Shown here: one piece after another, positions 1 to 7,300 of the stretch | Layout: each line of letters starts with the position of its first letter | How positions within the stretch are numbered: the stretch's first letter is position 1 | NCBI GenBank assembly: GCA_022704645.1 | Contig: JAKJGA010000079.1 | Coordinates: 1 to 7,804 of the forward strand | Direction: 5' to 3' | DNA from: Spirochaetota bacterium | GTDB taxonomy: Bacteria > Spirochaetota > UBA4802 > JAFGJZ01 | Length of the DNA: 7,804 nt | Program-made: the position numbers and the translations under genes | The notes under the pieces: model-generated | The model's database searches: none | Told to the model about the DNA's origin: nothing | What the model saw: only the letters and a program-made list of their open reading frames with translations

Positions 1-71
1 CCTTCTTCAAGAACCTTTTCAGATACGGCACGGCTGATAGTTCCCGTTCCGCCGATAAATAATATTTTCAT
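1..71 (-). CDS. NAD(P)-binding Rossmann/SDR-like protein, N-terminal fragment (cut by window edge)
   Basis: Only the first 23 codons are inside the window, and the gene continues past the left edge. The visible protein begins MKILFIGGTGTISRAVSEKV, a beta strand followed by a glycine-rich turn (G7-G-T-G-T-I-S13) and a helix. This is the dinucleotide-binding start of atypical short-chain dehydrogenases and NAD-dependent epimerase/dehydratases; the GGTG-x-IS form is common in that group. The ATG at 71 is preceded by AGGAAG with a 5-nt spacer, so the start is well supported. The gene is separated from the next one by a terminator hairpin and probably has its own promoter near 99-128. Substrate and reaction cannot be told from this fragment. 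The Rossmann fold is fairly sure; the exact family is inferred. Confidence 0.75.
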   Translation of the reverse strand, partial: MKILFIGGTGTISRAVSEKVLEE

Positions 72-98
72 AACTTCTTCCTGATGAATATTTATCAT

Positions 99-128
99 TT
101 AATAAGATTAAACAGCAGAAATAAGCAA
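99..128 (-). promoter_or_regulatory. possible promoter of the Rossmann/SDR-like gene
   Basis: On the minus strand TTGCTT (123-128) lies 18 nt before TATTAA (99-104), each about 4 of 6 matches to the sigma-70 consensus. This would give a leader of about 20 nt containing the AGGAAG ribosome site. The region just upstream is a terminator, so a promoter is expected here, but this exact placement is weak. Confidence 0.3.
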
Positions 129-165
129 GCTTTTTATGATCGCAAATAAATTCTGAACTTAAACA

Positions 166-192
166 AACAGCGCGGCTTTCCGCCGCGCTGTT
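166..192 (-). terminator. intrinsic terminator of the MBL lipoprotein gene
   Basis: A perfect 11-bp GC-rich stem (166-176 pairing with 182-192) closes a 5-nt loop. On the minus strand it is followed by the T-rich run TGTTTGTTT. It lies about 30 nt past the stop codon of the MBL lipoprotein gene and before the promoter region of the next gene. The T tract is interrupted, but stem strength and position make a terminator the natural reading. Read on the plus strand the hairpin is followed by ATAACTATC, which is not T-rich, so it acts mainly for the minus strand. Confidence 0.85.
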
Positions 193-223
193 ATAACTAT
201 CATTCTAAAAAGAAATATTATTT

Positions 224-988
224 TCAGTTATCCCATTGCTGTGCATTTAACTCTTTCGAATATATAGAACCATTATATCCCATGAGTATGAATGAAGTTG
301 AACCAGGCAAAATGTCTTTCGTTATCTTTACGCCGTTTTTAACAGAAAAATAGGGTTTCCATATTCCGCAGGCTTTTTTTATTGAAACATCCTGAATATG
401 AGTCGGAATAATAATTTTAGGCTGAATCTCTTTCATGAGATTATATCCTTTATCGCTTCCGGCAGGCATACCGCTATACTGATTTTCAAACTGCATAAGA
501 GCAACATCAAGCCCTTTCAAAAACGGCAATTGCTCCTCAGTAAACTTCTCCTGACCGATATCACCGAAATGAGCTATTTTTACGCCGTCAGCTTCGATCA
601 AAAAGATATAATCTGTTCCGCCCTTCGAAAGATACTGATCTCCCGTATTATGAAGGGCTTTTAATCCGGTAATCTTATATCCGGCGTCTTCAATTTTCCC
701 TTCTTCAGCAATTAGTTTTTTGCCGGGAAAAGAATCCGCAAATACGGAATTATAATGATCAGGATGATGAGAATGTGTAATCAGAAGAATGTCTCCCGCT
801 TTCGGCGGCTTGATTACCATCTGAGGATCGGCAACATCAATATAAATTCTTGTGCCTGAAACAGTTTCAATTTCCGTCTGAGGAATACTGCCGTAGTTAA
901 AAATCATAATGCCTGGAATTTCAGGCTTTTTCGAACACGAAATTGCCGCAGATAAAAGACATATTATAACTATTATTTTAGTTTTCAT
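224..988 (-). CDS. secreted lipoprotein with metallo-beta-lactamase (UlaG-like) hydrolase fold
   Basis: A 254-residue protein with a lipoprotein signal peptide: basic MKTK, a hydrophobic core, then A-I-S-C18 followed by SKK. It is probably acylated at C18 and exported. The mature part has the order of motifs of the metallo-beta-lactamase superfamily: I-T-H72-S-H74-H75-P-D77-H78 (motif 2), H113 in ALHNTGDQ (motif 3), D143 in HFGDIG (motif 4) and H197 in IPTHI (motif 5). Spacing and the simple beta-rich C-terminus resemble the UlaG-like COG2220 branch, which contains many hydrolases of unknown substrate. Motif 2 is unusual, with one extra residue compared with H-x-H-x-D-H. The start ATG has AGAGG about 5 nt upstream. 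The gene lies downstream of the panC group and ends at a strong terminator. Fold confident; substrate unknown. Confidence 0.85.
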   Translation of the reverse strand: MKTKIIVIICLLSAAISCSKKPEIPGIMIFNYGSIPQTEIETVSGTRIYIDVADPQMVIKPPKAGDILLITHSHHPDHYNSVFADSFPGKKLIAEEGKIEDAGYKITGLKALHNTGDQYLSKGGTDYIFLIEADGVKIAHFGDIGQEKFTEEQLPFLKGLDVALMQFENQYSGMPAGSDKGYNLMKEIQPKIIIPTHIQDVSIKKACGIWKPYFSVKNGVKITKDILPGSTSFILMGYNGSIYSKELNAQQWDN

Positions 989-1040
989 TTAAACCTCTCT
1001 ATGTTTAAGAAAACACAAAATAAATAGTCTGAAAAGTGGC

Positions 1041-1065
1041 GATTGTCATCAGCATAATGACAATC
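1041..1065 (-). terminator. possible weak terminator or operator hairpin after the small lipoprotein gene
   Basis: A perfect 9-bp inverted repeat (GATTGTCAT at 1041-1049, ATGACAATC at 1057-1065) with a 7-nt spacer sits about 12 nt past the stop of the small lipoprotein gene and about 50 nt before the next start. On the minus strand it is followed by GCCACTTTTC, so the T tract is offset and short. It may be a weak or attenuating terminator, or a protein-binding palindrome in front of the MBL lipoprotein gene. The repeat is seen directly; the role is inferred. Confidence 0.45.
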
Positions 1066-1077
1066 ATCAGTCAGAAT

Positions 1078-1497
1078 TTATAAATCAATTTTCCATTCGC
1101 CGTTTTCTTTTACCAGTTTAACAATAACACCGTTTTCATTAAGGACTTCAGCCTCGTCCCCATTCACAGAAACGGTTTTGATTTTACTGCCGAATCGGTC
1201 TTCAAAACTGTTGTCTCCACCCGTCACGTTCATTTGAAATAAAAGATATTCCTTTACTGAAGAGTCTTTCATCTTATGTTTTGAACCGGCCTGCAGTTCC
1301 TTTTTCGCTTCAGGAGACAGCTGTTTTATCAATTCGATAGCAGAAACTGTTTTACTTAAGCTTGAACTGCTTAAACATTTTTCAAACGCCGCAGCGTCTT
1401 TTTCAGCATAAGCTTTGACAGCTTTTTTATAAACATCATCGGCTGAATTGCACGAACACAAAACCAAAGCAGTTAAAACTATAATCAAAGAACGCAT
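1078..1497 (-). CDS. small lipoprotein, DUF4878/NTF2-like
   Basis: A 139-residue protein with a lipoprotein signal peptide: MRS, a hydrophobic stretch from L4 to L13, then L-C-S-C16 as the likely lipobox. The mature part is one small alpha+beta domain. Helices come first (DDVYKKAVKAYAEKDAAAFEKCL), then strands with VNGDEAEV and the ending VKLVKENGEWKIDL. That ending, together with a helical 'accumulating tasks' start, is the typical look of DUF4878 and related NTF2/lumazine-binding-like lipoproteins, whose function is generally unknown. The ATG overlaps the last 13 nt of panC and is served by GGAG about 10 nt upstream, inside panC, so the two are surely co-transcribed. There is no obvious functional tie to pantothenate. 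Family call is from motif memory, not a search. Confidence 0.75.
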   Translation of the reverse strand: MRSLIIVLTALVLCSCNSADDVYKKAVKAYAEKDAAAFEKCLSSSSLSKTVSAIELIKQLSPEAKKELQAGSKHKMKDSSVKEYLLFQMNVTGGDNSFEDRFGSKIKTVSVNGDEAEVLNENGVIVKLVKENGEWKIDL

Positions 1498-2354
1498 TTT
1501 ATTTTTTCTCCGTCAAAATCTATTATCATATTGTCGATGAGTCGGACTCCGCCGAAATACGCGGCAACAGCAAAAACCGCCTTGTGCTTAATCCTATCAA
1601 TGCGCCTGAGGGAATGATAATCAGCAAGAGTTATGTAATCTATTTTTTCAGCACCGGCTTCCAGAATTATTTTTTCGGCTTCATGATACATCTTCTGATA
1701 ATCACAAACACCGCCTTCAATCATTTTTTGAACTGAAGAAAGCGCATTATAAATCGAAACCGCATTTTTCCGCTGAACTGCATCAAGTCTGACGTTTCTT
1801 GAGCTTTTGGCAAGACCGTCATTCTCTCGTATTATCGGTGCAATTATTATTTCTACCGGAAAGTTTAAATCACTCACCATTTTTTCAATTGATACCGCCT
1901 GCTGAATATCCTTCTGTCCGAAAACGGCAATATCAGGCTGAACAATATTAAAAAGCTTTGAAACTACTGTAAACACTCCGCGAAAATGACCCGGTCTGTG
2001 CGCGCCGCACAGCTCCTCGGTAAGACCTTCAACATCCACATATGTTTTATGATCGTGATATATCTCATCCTCGTCAGGAATAAAAACAAGATCGACACCG
2101 TTTTCGCGGGCAAGATTCAAATCATTTTCAAGTGTCTTAGGGTAATTTGCAAAATCATTGCTGTCATTAAACTGAATTCTGTTGACAAATATACTCATTA
2201 CAACGAAATCCGCTTTTTCCTTCGCGGCACGAACAAGAGACAAATGACCCTCATGAAGCGCTCCCATCGTGGGAACAAGAGCCGTTTTCTTCCCGGCTAA
2301 TTTCGCTTCGGCGACAATACTACGAACTCTTTCAATCCTTCCTTCTGTAAACAT
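1485..2354 (-). CDS. panC: pantothenate synthetase (pantoate-beta-alanine ligase)
   Basis: This 289-residue cytosolic enzyme joins pantoate and beta-alanine using ATP, the last step of pantothenate (coenzyme A precursor) synthesis. Family motifs are all in order: VPTMGALHEGH (27-37, with the HIGH-type ATP site H34-E-G-H37), FVN-x-I-QF (56-62), GAHRPGHFRGV (117-127), FGQKD-x-QQ (145-152), the KMSKS-like loop LAKSSRN (181-187), and RLIDN near the C-terminus. Length and N-terminal spacing match the E. coli enzyme, so the ATG at 2354 is right; it has an excellent GGAGGAG site about 7 nt upstream. That start is 58 nt inside the methyltransferase gene. Two oddities: R59 replaces the usual proline of FVNPxQF next to the pantoate-contacting Gln, and K183 occurs where Met/Leu is usual. 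No panB or panD is nearby. Confidence 0.96.
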   Translation of the reverse strand: MFTEGRIERVRSIVAEAKLAGKKTALVPTMGALHEGHLSLVRAAKEKADFVVMSIFVNRIQFNDSNDFANYPKTLENDLNLARENGVDLVFIPDEDEIYHDHKTYVDVEGLTEELCGAHRPGHFRGVFTVVSKLFNIVQPDIAVFGQKDIQQAVSIEKMVSDLNFPVEIIIAPIIRENDGLAKSSRNVRLDAVQRKNAVSIYNALSSVQKMIEGGVCDYQKMYHEAEKIILEAGAEKIDYITLADYHSLRRIDRIKHKAVFAVAAYFGGVRLIDNMIIDFDGEKIKCVL

Positions 2355-3205
2355 TCCAACTCCTCCGGAACCAGATTCTTTTGCGCTGACAGAAGAATCA
2401 TGTCACCTAAAAAAAATCTTTTAGCGAAAAAATCGGCAATCTTCTTTTTTACGTCACGGCCCTTGCCGATCCCGCTTCCGTAAGTAACTGTTTTGTTCAC
2501 AGAAAAACCGCGTTCAGATATAAGACGCTTGAGATTTTTAGAATTAAAAAAACACAAATGCTCAGGGAAATTATAGAAACGCCATTTTTTACCGAATAGT
2601 TTTGAAAAAGATATTCCCCTTCTGCATGTAGAAACAATAAGCATTCCGCCCGGTTTGAGATCATGAAATATTTTTTCGATAAATTTATCCGGGTTCTTCA
2701 GGTGTTCTATCGTCGCCCACATTGTTATGAGATCAAATTTATAAGGAAATTCCGTCTGAAGATAATCTCCCTTAATTACATTGAGATTATTTTTTTTGGC
2801 AAAATCGACGCATGGCTCAGAGACTTCAATGCCGCAGGAATTCCAGCCCCTTTGATACATATAACCGACGAAGTAACCGGCCGCACAGCCTATATCGAGA
2901 GAAAAAGGTTTTTCGAGTGTTTTTTCATAATCATCAAAATCCAGATCACGGAGATTAAGCCTGAAAACTCTCTCAATTTCCAAACGGACTTTTTCGGAAA
3001 AGTAATCATCATACCCGCGGTCAGTACGTTTCGTAAAATAATCTCCCTGATAACAGCCGTCAATTTCCGCATCGGAAGGGAATGGACGCAGAAGTTCCAG
3101 AGCGCATCCGGCACATTTATAAAGAGAAAATATCTTTCTTCCGCTGCCTTCCTTATCAAAAAGAAACCTGAATTTTTTTCCGCCGCAAACAGGACATGCA
3201 TTCAT
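2297..3205 (-). CDS. class I SAM-dependent methyltransferase with N-terminal zinc ribbon
   Basis: A 302-residue protein. The first 35 residues hold two Cys pairs, C4-x-x-C7 and C31-x-x-C34, a small zinc ribbon often found fused to methyltransferases of this type. The Rossmann methyltransferase domain follows: motif I DIGCAAG (104-110), acidic residue E127 for the SAM ribose after the second strand, TIEHL (164-168) and LKPGG (182-186). A C-terminal part (WRFYNFPEHLCFF, then a helix ending in RGF) is typical of the Methyltransf_23 group. Many relatives act in polysaccharide or small-molecule modification, but the substrate here is unknown. The ATG has AAGGTGAG close upstream. The gene leads the panC group. 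Its last ~33 codons, after ILLSAQK, look like an extension, and the final 58 nt also encode the start of PanC. Confidence 0.88.
   Translation of the reverse strand: MNACPVCGGKKFRFLFDKEGSGRKIFSLYKCAGCALELLRPFPSDAEIDGCYQGDYFTKRTDRGYDDYFSEKVRLEIERVFRLNLRDLDFDDYEKTLEKPFSLDIGCAAGYFVGYMYQRGWNSCGIEVSEPCVDFAKKNNLNVIKGDYLQTEFPYKFDLITMWATIEHLKNPDKFIEKIFHDLKPGGMLIVSTCRRGISFSKLFGKKWRFYNFPEHLCFFNSKNLKRLISERGFSVNKTVTYGSGIGKGRDVKKKIADFFAKRFFLGDMILLSAQKNLVPEELECLQKEGLKEFVVLSPKRN
2361..2367 (-). promoter_or_regulatory. panC ribosome binding site inside the methyltransferase gene
   Basis: GGAGGAG on the minus strand (complement of 2361-2367) lies about 6 nt before the panC ATG at 2354. In the methyltransferase frame the same bases encode Glu-Glu within P-E-E-L-E. 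It is the strongest Shine-Dalgarno match in the window and fixes the panC start despite the long overlap. Confidence 0.8.
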
Positions 3206-3235
3206 GGCTCACCTTAATTTTCTTGATTCTTCCTG

Positions 3236-3270
3236 ATTATATGCTTAAATATAGTGCATGGATTTGTCAA
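3236..3270 (-). promoter_or_regulatory. possible promoter of the methyltransferase-panC group
   Basis: On the minus strand there is a perfect TTGACA (complement of 3265-3270) and a perfect TATAAT (complement of 3236-3241), but 23 nt apart, which is too long for a normal sigma-70 pair. Either TATAAT works with a poor -35, TTGACA works with the weak TTAAG region about 16-17 nt on, or an activator is needed. A promoter is expected in this ~65-nt divergent gap. TTGACA touches the proposed start codon of the divergent gene, so expression of the two genes may interfere. Confidence 0.45.
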
Positions 3271-4317
3271 ATGAGATACAGTAATAAAGCAATAATTCTT
3301 CTTGAAGACAAGTTTCTTCAGAACCGTGTCGAAACCATACTTTCGGAGCAAAACATAATTCCGGCAGGTGTGCCTGAATTATCAAGTCTTGAAAGCATCC
3401 GGCTAAAACTGCGCCAGAACGGTACCCTTGCCTTCATTCAGGAAGAAATAGTCGCACTTTCAAAAACAGAGGCACCGCCGTTTATAATAATTATGAGTTA
3501 CCACAACACAATTCATAACAGTGAACATGAGGACAGAACCGAGCTTTTCCGCTCGGTCATTTCCGCATTCATGCTTTTGTCCCTGTCGCGTGATTTTGAG
3601 AATCTCAACATAAGCTTTATGATTCCATACCGGCATTACGATCACGATCTGATAAGAAAACTGAAAGCGGATCACAGCCTGTTTTTTTCAGGCATGAAGT
3701 TTCACGATGAGCCGATGAAAAGCGTAATTGAAGCATTCAGAAGCGACAAAAAAAGGTTCGATTCTCTTTTTACATTAAACTTCATCGAAACCGATGGAAA
3801 TACAGAACACATAAATACCAAAATGAAGCTCTATTTCAAGAGCATAGAAAAACGTATCAGCTTCGAAGTCAAAAAAGAAATTGAAGCCGCCCCTGTTATC
3901 AAAAAAAATAACAACCTGAAAGCAGATGTCGTCTTCAAAAAAAAAGACGGAAAGATCATTCTTAACGGTGAAATGATAAATGACAGCGGAATCTATGACG
4001 GACTAAACGATTCTCAAATAACAATAATCGGCGAATGGGGAAGTTCAAATCTGCTTGATATAAACGACAAAATAATCATGACAGTCGGAACGCTTCTCGA
4101 AAACAGAATCATCACATATAAAGATGAACTCAGAATTTATCTGCGCGACAACTGCAGAATAGACAATTCAATCGCAATCAGCACGGCAAATCTTATGAAT
4201 AAGCTCTTTAACAGATTTGCCGGTGCTTATCTGTGTGCCACCGGGCCCAATGAAAAAATTCTTTCATCATCGCCGGGTTATTCGCTATTAAAGACTCATA
4301 TCAAAAGAATAAATTAA
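3271..4317 (+). CDS. uncharacterised cytosolic protein, possibly with a degenerate receiver-like N-terminal domain
   Basis: I do not recognise this gene. With the start at 3271 it has 348 residues and no signal peptide or membrane segment. Residues 5-100 alternate strands and helices: AIILLED at 7-13, TLAFIQEE near 52-59, and FIIIMSY near 70-76. This recalls a response-regulator receiver fold, but where the phospho-accepting Asp would follow the third strand there are Gln/Glu residues, so any such domain is degenerate. A Lys-rich middle (about 190-230) leads to a compact C-terminal region containing GEWGSSN and STANLMNKLFNRF. It is the only plus-strand gene, divergent from the methyltransferase and overlapping the dnaE stop. 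Start choice is uncertain: in-frame ATGs at 3196 and 3241 exist, none with a clear ribosome site, and 3196 would overlap the divergent gene. Coding is certain from its length and clean frame; function unknown. Confidence 0.8.
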   Translation: MRYSNKAIILLEDKFLQNRVETILSEQNIIPAGVPELSSLESIRLKLRQNGTLAFIQEEIVALSKTEAPPFIIIMSYHNTIHNSEHEDRTELFRSVISAFMLLSLSRDFENLNISFMIPYRHYDHDLIRKLKADHSLFFSGMKFHDEPMKSVIEAFRSDKKRFDSLFTLNFIETDGNTEHINTKMKLYFKSIEKRISFEVKKEIEAAPVIKKNNNLKADVVFKKKDGKIILNGEMINDSGIYDGLNDSQITIIGEWGSSNLLDINDKIIMTVGTLLENRIITYKDELRIYLRDNCRIDNSIAISTANLMNKLFNRFAGAYLCATGPNEKILSSSPGYSLLKTHIKRIN

Positions 4318-7300
4318 GCACAGCCTTTGAAGCTGAAACGTACACAATCATCTCCAAGGCATTCCGAAAGAGTGTTGAGCAGAGAATCAGTCGGATTTAT
4401 ATTATAAAACCCGTTTGCTCTGACTATTTTCTCAGGGATATACTGGTTCGCGACATGGAAATAAACAGGGCAATTGCCTCTGTTATTTTCAATCGCGCTT
4501 CTGATTTTTTCAAGAATCTCATCATCTACAAAAATCGGATCGATGCTTACATGAACCGCCGATATCGCCTTCGCCCTCGCCTGCTTAAGCGGAATTATAT
4601 CATCGACGATTATCTTGCGTTTAACTTCATCTTCCGCGTCAATCTTTCCCGAAACCATAACAACTTCATTCGAAAAAATAATTTCCTCATATTTCTTCAA
4701 AACCTTTTCGAAGATGAATATTTCAACAGCTCCGTCAAGGTCTTCAAGAAGCGCCGTTACATATGTTTTACCTTTTTTCGAAATTCTCTTCTGGGCATTT
4801 TCAATCAAACCTACAAGCGAAACGCTTTCAGTCCTTTCTTCAAGCTTGGCTGTCGAACAGCTCGAAAAAGCACGTATCTCGCGTTCATATTTTTCAAGCG
4901 GATGACCTGAAATATAAAGACCCAGAGTTTCCTTCTCGTATAACAACTTAAGAGAATCCGGAAAATCGGTCATATTCGGAAGTTCAATATCGACAGAAGC
5001 CGAACCGAAAAGATTCGCCTGACCTGATTTTTTTTCATTCTGAAATCTTTTCGCGGCATCAGTCATTCTGTCGATGGAAGTATAAAGCTTTGCCCTGTTC
5101 GGTTCAATTGAACCAAACGCACCGCTTTTGACCAGAGCCTCAAGCGTACCTTTGTTCAAAGCCGAAAGCGCAACATTCTCAAGAAAATCCCTTAGTGTTT
5201 TAAATTCGCCATTCGCTTCACGCGCGGCGATTATTTCCTGAATGGCTTTTTCGCCCATACCTTTTACAGCATTCAGCCCGAATCTGATTTTCTTATCACC
5301 TTCGATTGAAAAACCATAGTAACTTTTATTTACATCAGGCGGAAGTATTTCAATTCCGCCGGCGCGGCAGTCAGTCAGATATTTTTTGACATCATCCTGA
5401 TCACCGATATAAACCGATAGAAGCGCGCACATATATTCGGTTCTGTAATGAGCTTTTAGATATGCCGTCTGATAAGTTACAAGCCCGTATGCAGCCGCAT
5501 GTGACTTATTAAAACCGTACTGGGCAAATTTACTCATGGCGTCGTATATTTCTTCTGCGATATTCGCCGAAATCTTTTTTTCCTCCGCACCTTTCAGAAA
5601 CTTGTCGCGCATCTCGTTTACGATTTCCATCTTCTTCTTTCCCATGGCTTTACGGAGCTTGTCCGCTTCGCCCATGGTGAAACCACCCATGACCTGGGAT
5701 ATTTTCATTACCTGTTCCTGATAGATGATAACTCCGAGAGTATCCTTCAGAACAGGTTCCAGAACAGGATGTTCATATTTTACAAGCGAAGCATTATGCT
5801 TTCGCTGAACATACTGGTCAGCCATTCCCGATTTAAGAGGACCCGGTCTGTAAAGCGCGCCGCAGGCGATGATGTCTTCAAATTCAGTAGGTCCGAGACG
5901 CCGCAGAAGATTCTGCATGCCTGGAGATTCGAGCTGAAAAACGCCGTCCGTTTCAGCTTTTCTCAAAAGCTCAAAAGTCTCCTTGTCGTCAATCGCGATT
6001 GATTCTATATCAAAATTCTTATCCTTGTATTTGCGTACGAGATTTACGGCGCCTGCAATGACAGTAAGATTCTTGAGACCCAAAAAGTCCATTTTAACAA
6101 GACCAGCCGATTCAGCGAAAATCTTGTCATACTGACTTATTATGCTTCCTTCCTTCGGATCCTTATAAAGCGGAACATAGTGAGTCAGAGGCTCCTTTGA
6201 AATAACAATTCCGGCCGCATGTTTTCCGAATGAGCGAAGAAGTCCTTCTAGGCGAAGGGATATATCAATTATCTTTTTGTTTTCTTCATTTTCCTTGATG
6301 AATTTCTGCAGATCCTTTGAAGCTTGAATTGAATCATTTAGAGTCTTCTCTGTGATCATTTTAGTTATCGCGTTTGCCGCGTTGAACGGAACATCAAGAA
6401 CGCGTGCAACGTCTTTTACGGCAGCCTTCGGAGCCATCGTATTATAAGTTATAATCTGCGAAACATGATCTTCGCCGTATTTGTTTTTTACATACTGTAT
6501 GACTTCTTCGCGCCTTTCGGCGCAGAAGTCAATATCCATATCGGGCATTTCCTTTCTGTCAGGGTTAAGAAAACGCTCAAAGAGCAGATTATAATCAAGC
6601 GGATTAAGCTGTGTTATCCCCATACAGTAACTGACGATTGAACCGGCAGCTGAACCGCGTCCCGGGCCGACAGGTATTCCGACTTCACGCGAATGATTTA
6701 TGAAATCCCACACTATCAAAAAGTATCCGGCGAAATCCATTTTAAATATTACACTGAGCTCATAATCAATTCTTTCGCGCACATTGTCCGGAATATTCTC
6801 TCCGAATTTTTTATGTGCTCCCTTATCTACGATTTCCTTCATGTAACTGTTAAGAGTATGACCTGCCGGAACCTCAAACACGGGAAGTACCGGTTTATCG
6901 AGAGGAAGCTCGATATTTATCATTTCCGCAATCTTCCCAGTATTATAAATCGAATCAGGATATTCTGAAAAAAGCGAAGCCATCTCCTCGCTTGTCTTAA
7001 AATAAAACTCCTCGGTGTCAAAACGCATACGTCTTTCATCCGAGATGGTTTTTCCCGTCTGTACGCAGAGAAGAACCTCATGCGCAAAAGAGTCTTCTCT
7101 GTTAAGATAATGACAGTCGTTTGTTGCTATCAGCGGAATATCAAGTTCCTTTGAAAGAATGGCAAGTTCGCGGTTAACAATTTTCTGTTCTTTTAGACCG
7201 TGATCCTGGAGTTCAAGATAAAAGCGGCCCGGACCGAAAAGCTCCTTGTAATAAAGCGCGGTTTTTTTTGCTTCTTCCTTTTTATTCTGAAGTATGAATT

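Noticed and set aside
2297..2400. Frameshift or fusion joining the methyltransferase and PanC
   Set aside because: Both frames are intact, PanC has its full normal N-terminus and a strong own ribosome site, so they are two overlapping genes rather than a broken fusion.
2663..3217. 184-codon plus-strand open frame opposite the methyltransferase
   Set aside because: It is antisense to a gene with clear family motifs, its protein shows no recognisable domain, and no ribosome site was seen. It is a shadow frame.
3196..3270. Longer start (3196) for the plus-strand gene, giving a hydrophobic N-terminus resembling a signal anchor
   Set aside because: It would overlap the start of the divergent methyltransferase gene and its ribosome site. 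The residues from 3271 onward already begin a typical first strand. The start at 3241 cannot be fully excluded.
4455..4910. 151-codon and 96-codon plus-strand open frames opposite dnaE
   Set aside because: They lie wholly antisense to the conserved C-terminal part of dnaE, and their proteins are low-complexity Arg/Phe/Ser-rich shadows.
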